Of a stretch of DNA of 8,547 nucleotides, positions 6,563 to 8,547 are shown in pieces (position 1 is the stretch's first letter; every line of letters begins with the position of its first letter). Under the pieces are notes generated by a model. That model was not told where the DNA came from and did not search any database. It saw only the letters and a list, made by a program, of their open reading frames with translations. Origin of the DNA: Cyclobacteriaceae bacterium (GTDB lineage: Bacteria; Bacteroidota; Bacteroidia; Cytophagales; Cyclobacteriaceae); assembly GCA_025358195.1 (NCBI GenBank), contig JANYKP010000437.1, positions 1 to 8,547 on the forward strand, written 5' to 3'. Made by a program: the position numbers and the translations under genes.

Positions 6563-8218
6563 ATGAGAAAAATCCTTTTCTTCTGGCTGACATACCTTCC
6601 GGCAGCGGCCTGGGCACAAGTACCGGATTCTGTCTATTCGCGACAGTATTACGACAAATTTGAATACCAGATTCCGATGCGCGACGGGATAAAACTTTTT
6701 ACATCGGTTTATGTGCCGAAGGATAAATCCAAAGTGTATCCTATTTTGATGCAGCGTACCTGTTATAGTGTATCGCCCTACGGCACAACCAAATTTCCCA
6801 GAAACCGGTTGGGTCCTTCCAAATTTCTGATGCACGATGGATACATCTTTGTCTATCAGGACGTCCGGGGCCGGTGGATGTCGGAAGGGACCTTTGATAA
6901 CATGCGGCCCAATATTCCTGGCAACGACCGTAAAAATAAAACCGCTGTTGATGAGTCCTCGGATACATGGGATACGATCGACTGGCTGACCAAAAACATC
7001 AAAGGCAATAATGGTCGGGTGGGTCAATGGGGCATATCCTATCCAGGATTTTATGCTGCCGCCAGCATCCCCGATGCTCATCCCGCTTTGAAGGCTTCTT
7101 CACCCCAGGCACCAATCTCTGATTTTTTCTTTGATGATTTTCACCACCAGGGTGTGTTTTTGCAAAGCTACCTGGCCGCATTTGCAGTTTTTGGCTATCA
7201 GCATGCAGGGCCTACTAGCAAGAGTTGGTACACTGACAAGATTGAACGATTTTACTCGCAGCAACCAAGAGACGGTTATGCGTTTAATTTGAGTATCGGC
7301 CCGCTTAAGAATGCAACTGAAAAGTATCACGGTGATAATTTCTTTTGGCAGCAGATTATCGACCATCCCAACTACGATGAGTTTTGGCAGAAGAGAAGCC
7401 TGTTGCCGCACCTGACCGGAGTGAAACATGCCGTCATGACGGTAGGAGGGTGGTACGACGCGGAGGATCTTTACGGTCCGCTCAATATTTATAAACGAAT
7501 CGAAAGTACTAGTCCGGGTGCCTCCAATACGATTGTCATGGGGCCGTGGAGTCATGGTGATTGGTCGCGAGAGACTGGCTATCAGATGATTAATCACATC
7601 TATTTTGGTGACAGTATTTCTACTTTCTATCAGCGCGAGATCGAACGAAAGTTTTTTAACGCCATTCTGAAAGACAATAAACAATCCGATTTGCCTGAAG
7701 CGTACATGTTTGACTGTGGCCTCAAGCAATGGAAACAATTTGCCGTATGGCCGCCGAAGGAAATTCCACCTGTAAAATTATATTTTGGAGAAGGTGGTGA
7801 GTTATCAATCAATGTTCCCACAAAAGCCGATGCCGTTTTTGAATACACGAGTGACCCTGCTCACCCGGTGGCATACACATCACAAACAGAAGGTCTGGTA
7901 TTCACGCCGAGGAGATTTATGACGGATGACCAGCGAACGGCTTCGCAGCGACCCGATGTCCTCACTTTCCAAACGGAACTGTTGAGTGAAGACGTGACAC
8001 TTGCAGGTGAGATAGCTGCTAAATTAAGGGTATCCATGACCGGAACGGATGCGGACTTTATTGTAAAATTGATTGACGTCTATCCGCAAGATACACCAAA
8101 CGATAAGCGCAATCCTGCCAATATCGTGTTGGCAGGCTATCAGCAACTCGTGCGGCATGAAGTGTTTCGAGGAAGGTTTCGCAATAGTTTTGAGAAACCA
8201 GAGCCTTTTAAGCCTTGA
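6563..8218 (+). CDS. exported CocE/NonD-family (peptidase S15) alpha/beta hydrolase, ending at a premature TGA
   Basis: A serine hydrolase of the X-Pro dipeptidyl-peptidase (S15)/cocaine-esterase family, cleaving amide or ester bonds outside the inner membrane. Signal peptide MRKILFFWLTYLPAAAWAQ, with likely cleavage after AWA. The N-terminal hydrolase half has MRDGIKLFTSVYVP (39-52), RTCYSVSPYG (65-74) carrying the usual oxyanion Tyr region, and QDVRGRWMSEGTF. The nucleophile elbow is GISYPG with Ser159, the catalytic acid is Asp299 in GGWYDAEDL, and the catalytic base is His331 in GPWSHGDW, so the triad is intact. From about residue 400 the C-terminal jelly-roll domain begins. The frame stops at codon 552 (TGA 8216-8218), but the same frame carries 83 more codons of domain. 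The intact product would be about 635 residues, the usual family size. The start is ATG 6563 with an A/T-rich leader. Activity of the shortened protein is uncertain because its fold is incomplete. Confidence 0.9.
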   Translation: MRKILFFWLTYLPAAAWAQVPDSVYSRQYYDKFEYQIPMRDGIKLFTSVYVPKDKSKVYPILMQRTCYSVSPYGTTKFPRNRLGPSKFLMHDGYIFVYQDVRGRWMSEGTFDNMRPNIPGNDRKNKTAVDESSDTWDTIDWLTKNIKGNNGRVGQWGISYPGFYAAASIPDAHPALKASSPQAPISDFFFDDFHHQGVFLQSYLAAFAVFGYQHAGPTSKSWYTDKIERFYSQQPRDGYAFNLSIGPLKNATEKYHGDNFFWQQIIDHPNYDEFWQKRSLLPHLTGVKHAVMTVGGWYDAEDLYGPLNIYKRIESTSPGASNTIVMGPWSHGDWSRETGYQMINHIYFGDSISTFYQREIERKFFNAILKDNKQSDLPEAYMFDCGLKQWKQFAVWPPKEIPPVKLYFGEGGELSINVPTKADAVFEYTSDPAHPVAYTSQTEGLVFTPRRFMTDDQRTASQRPDVLTFQTELLSEDVTLAGEIAAKLRVSMTGTDADFIVKLIDVYPQDTPNDKRNPANIVLAGYQQLVRHEVFRGRFRNSFEKPEPFKP

Positions 8219-8470
8219 GAAATTTCGGAGGTCGCATTTGCTTTGCAAGATATTCTTCACACGTTTAAGAAGGGGCATCGTGTGATGGTTCAAATTCACA
8301 GCACCTGGTTTCCCTATATTGACCGAAACCCGCAGAAGTATGTCGAAAATATTTACAAGGCTGAGGCCGAAGATTTTATAAAATCTGAAATTCGGGTCTA
8401 TGGATCATCGGTTGTGGAAATTGGTGGTGGAGAGAAGTTGAATACAAAAATTGAAGGGGTGAAAAAATGA
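8219..8470 (+). pseudogene. detached C-terminal tail of the CocE/NonD hydrolase after in-frame TGA
   Basis: Directly after the TGA at 8216-8218, with no frame change, 83 codons continue and end at TGA 8468-8470. They read as the last strands of the S15 C-terminal jelly-roll: EVAFALQDILHTFKKGHRVM, then MVQIHSTWFPYIDRNPQKYV and a short end region. LHTFKKGHR and FP..DRNPQK are, from memory, the conserved signature of this part of the family. The tail has no start codon with a convincing ribosome site; TTG 8243 and GTG/ATG near 8282-8287 lie inside the domain, so it is not an independent gene. Its reading frame is undamaged apart from the single stop, which points to a recent nonsense change, a base error in the assembly, or readthrough. 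Confidence 0.85.
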
Positions 8471-8547
8471 ATGCTGCCTTTTATCTCTCTTTAATTAATA
8501 GAACACTTGAAAAAAGAAAAGTACGTGTAGATTTGAGGACGCGTTAC
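8467..8547 (+). CDS. start of an unidentified gene (3' end outside window)
   Basis: ATG at 8467 overlaps the hydrolase frame's final TGA in ATGA, and the frame stays open for 27 codons to the right edge (MNAAFYLSLINRTLEKRKVR, then VDLRTRY). A purine-rich GAAGGGG (8453-8459) sits seven bases upstream, one of the few Shine-Dalgarno-like sequences here. The 4-base overlap suggests translational coupling to the hydrolase. The fragment is basic with no signal peptide and is too short to identify. An alternative ATG at 8471 in another frame stops after seven codons. Confidence 0.5.
   Translation, partial: MNAAFYLSLINRTLEKRKVRVDLRTRY

Noticed and set aside
6554..7081. Minus-strand open frame of 175 codons opposite the hydrolase start
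   Set aside because: It is antisense to the signal peptide and catalytic half of a clear S15 hydrolase, with no motif of its own.
7100..7738. Minus-strand open frame of 212 codons opposite the hydrolase middle
   Set aside because: It overlaps the catalytic Asp/His region of the hydrolase in antisense and shows no domain or signal.
8216..8218. TGA as selenocysteine or as a recoded sense codon
   Set aside because: The expected residue is not a redox cysteine, no clear selenocysteine-type hairpin was noticed just downstream, and several neighbouring genes use TGA as their ordinary stop.
8243..8470. Separate small gene starting at TTG 8243
   Set aside because: It is in the same frame as the hydrolase and begins in the middle of a conserved domain segment. 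It is the tail of the interrupted gene.

Overview
The window looks like chromosomal DNA of a member of the Bacteroidota, most likely the Cytophagales/Chitinophagales side. The evidence is a TonB-dependent receptor with an N-terminal carboxypeptidase-regulatory-like domain, several lipoproteins and Sec-exported enzymes, A/T-rich translation starts with almost no Shine-Dalgarno sequence, and protein families (ZnuD-like receptor plus partner lipoprotein, exported S15/CocE hydrolase) familiar from that phylum. The phylum is inferred from family content; no marker gene is present. I see no rRNA, tRNA, CRISPR array, insertion sequence or phage gene.

Layout: (1) Positions 1-2865, plus strand: the 3' part of a TonB-dependent outer-membrane receptor that runs off the left edge, followed 31 bp later by a small lipoprotein. 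This pair resembles a putative metal (zinc-type) uptake module. (2) Positions 2866-2909: a short convergent gap with only a weak hairpin. (3) Positions 2910-6454, minus strand: a compact cluster transcribed right to left, made of a secreted PhoD-like phosphatase/phosphodiesterase, a 12-TM APC-family amino-acid permease, and a large lipoprotein of unrecognised function. The last two overlap by 4 bases (TTGA) and the lipoprotein appears to start with TTG. (4) Positions 6455-6562: a 108-bp divergent promoter region with a 7-7-7 inverted repeat (AATTATC-N7-GATAATT) and a third copy of the half-site next to the opposite gene. (5) Positions 6563-8470, plus strand: an exported CocE/NonD (peptidase S15) hydrolase with a complete catalytic triad but an in-frame TGA at 8216-8218. 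The same frame then continues for 83 codons of recognisable C-terminal domain. (6) Positions 8467-8547: the first 27 codons of another gene, whose ATG overlaps the hydrolase's original TGA (ATGA).

Functionally this is mostly envelope nutrient acquisition: a receptor and lipoprotein for uptake across the outer membrane, a secreted phosphatase, a secreted hydrolase/peptidase and an inner-membrane amino-acid permease. The most noteworthy single observation is the in-frame stop in the hydrolase. TGA ends several other genes here, once as three tandem TGAs, so general recoding of TGA is unlikely and the site is best read as a nonsense mutation or a sequence error. I found no convincing new multi-gene system.
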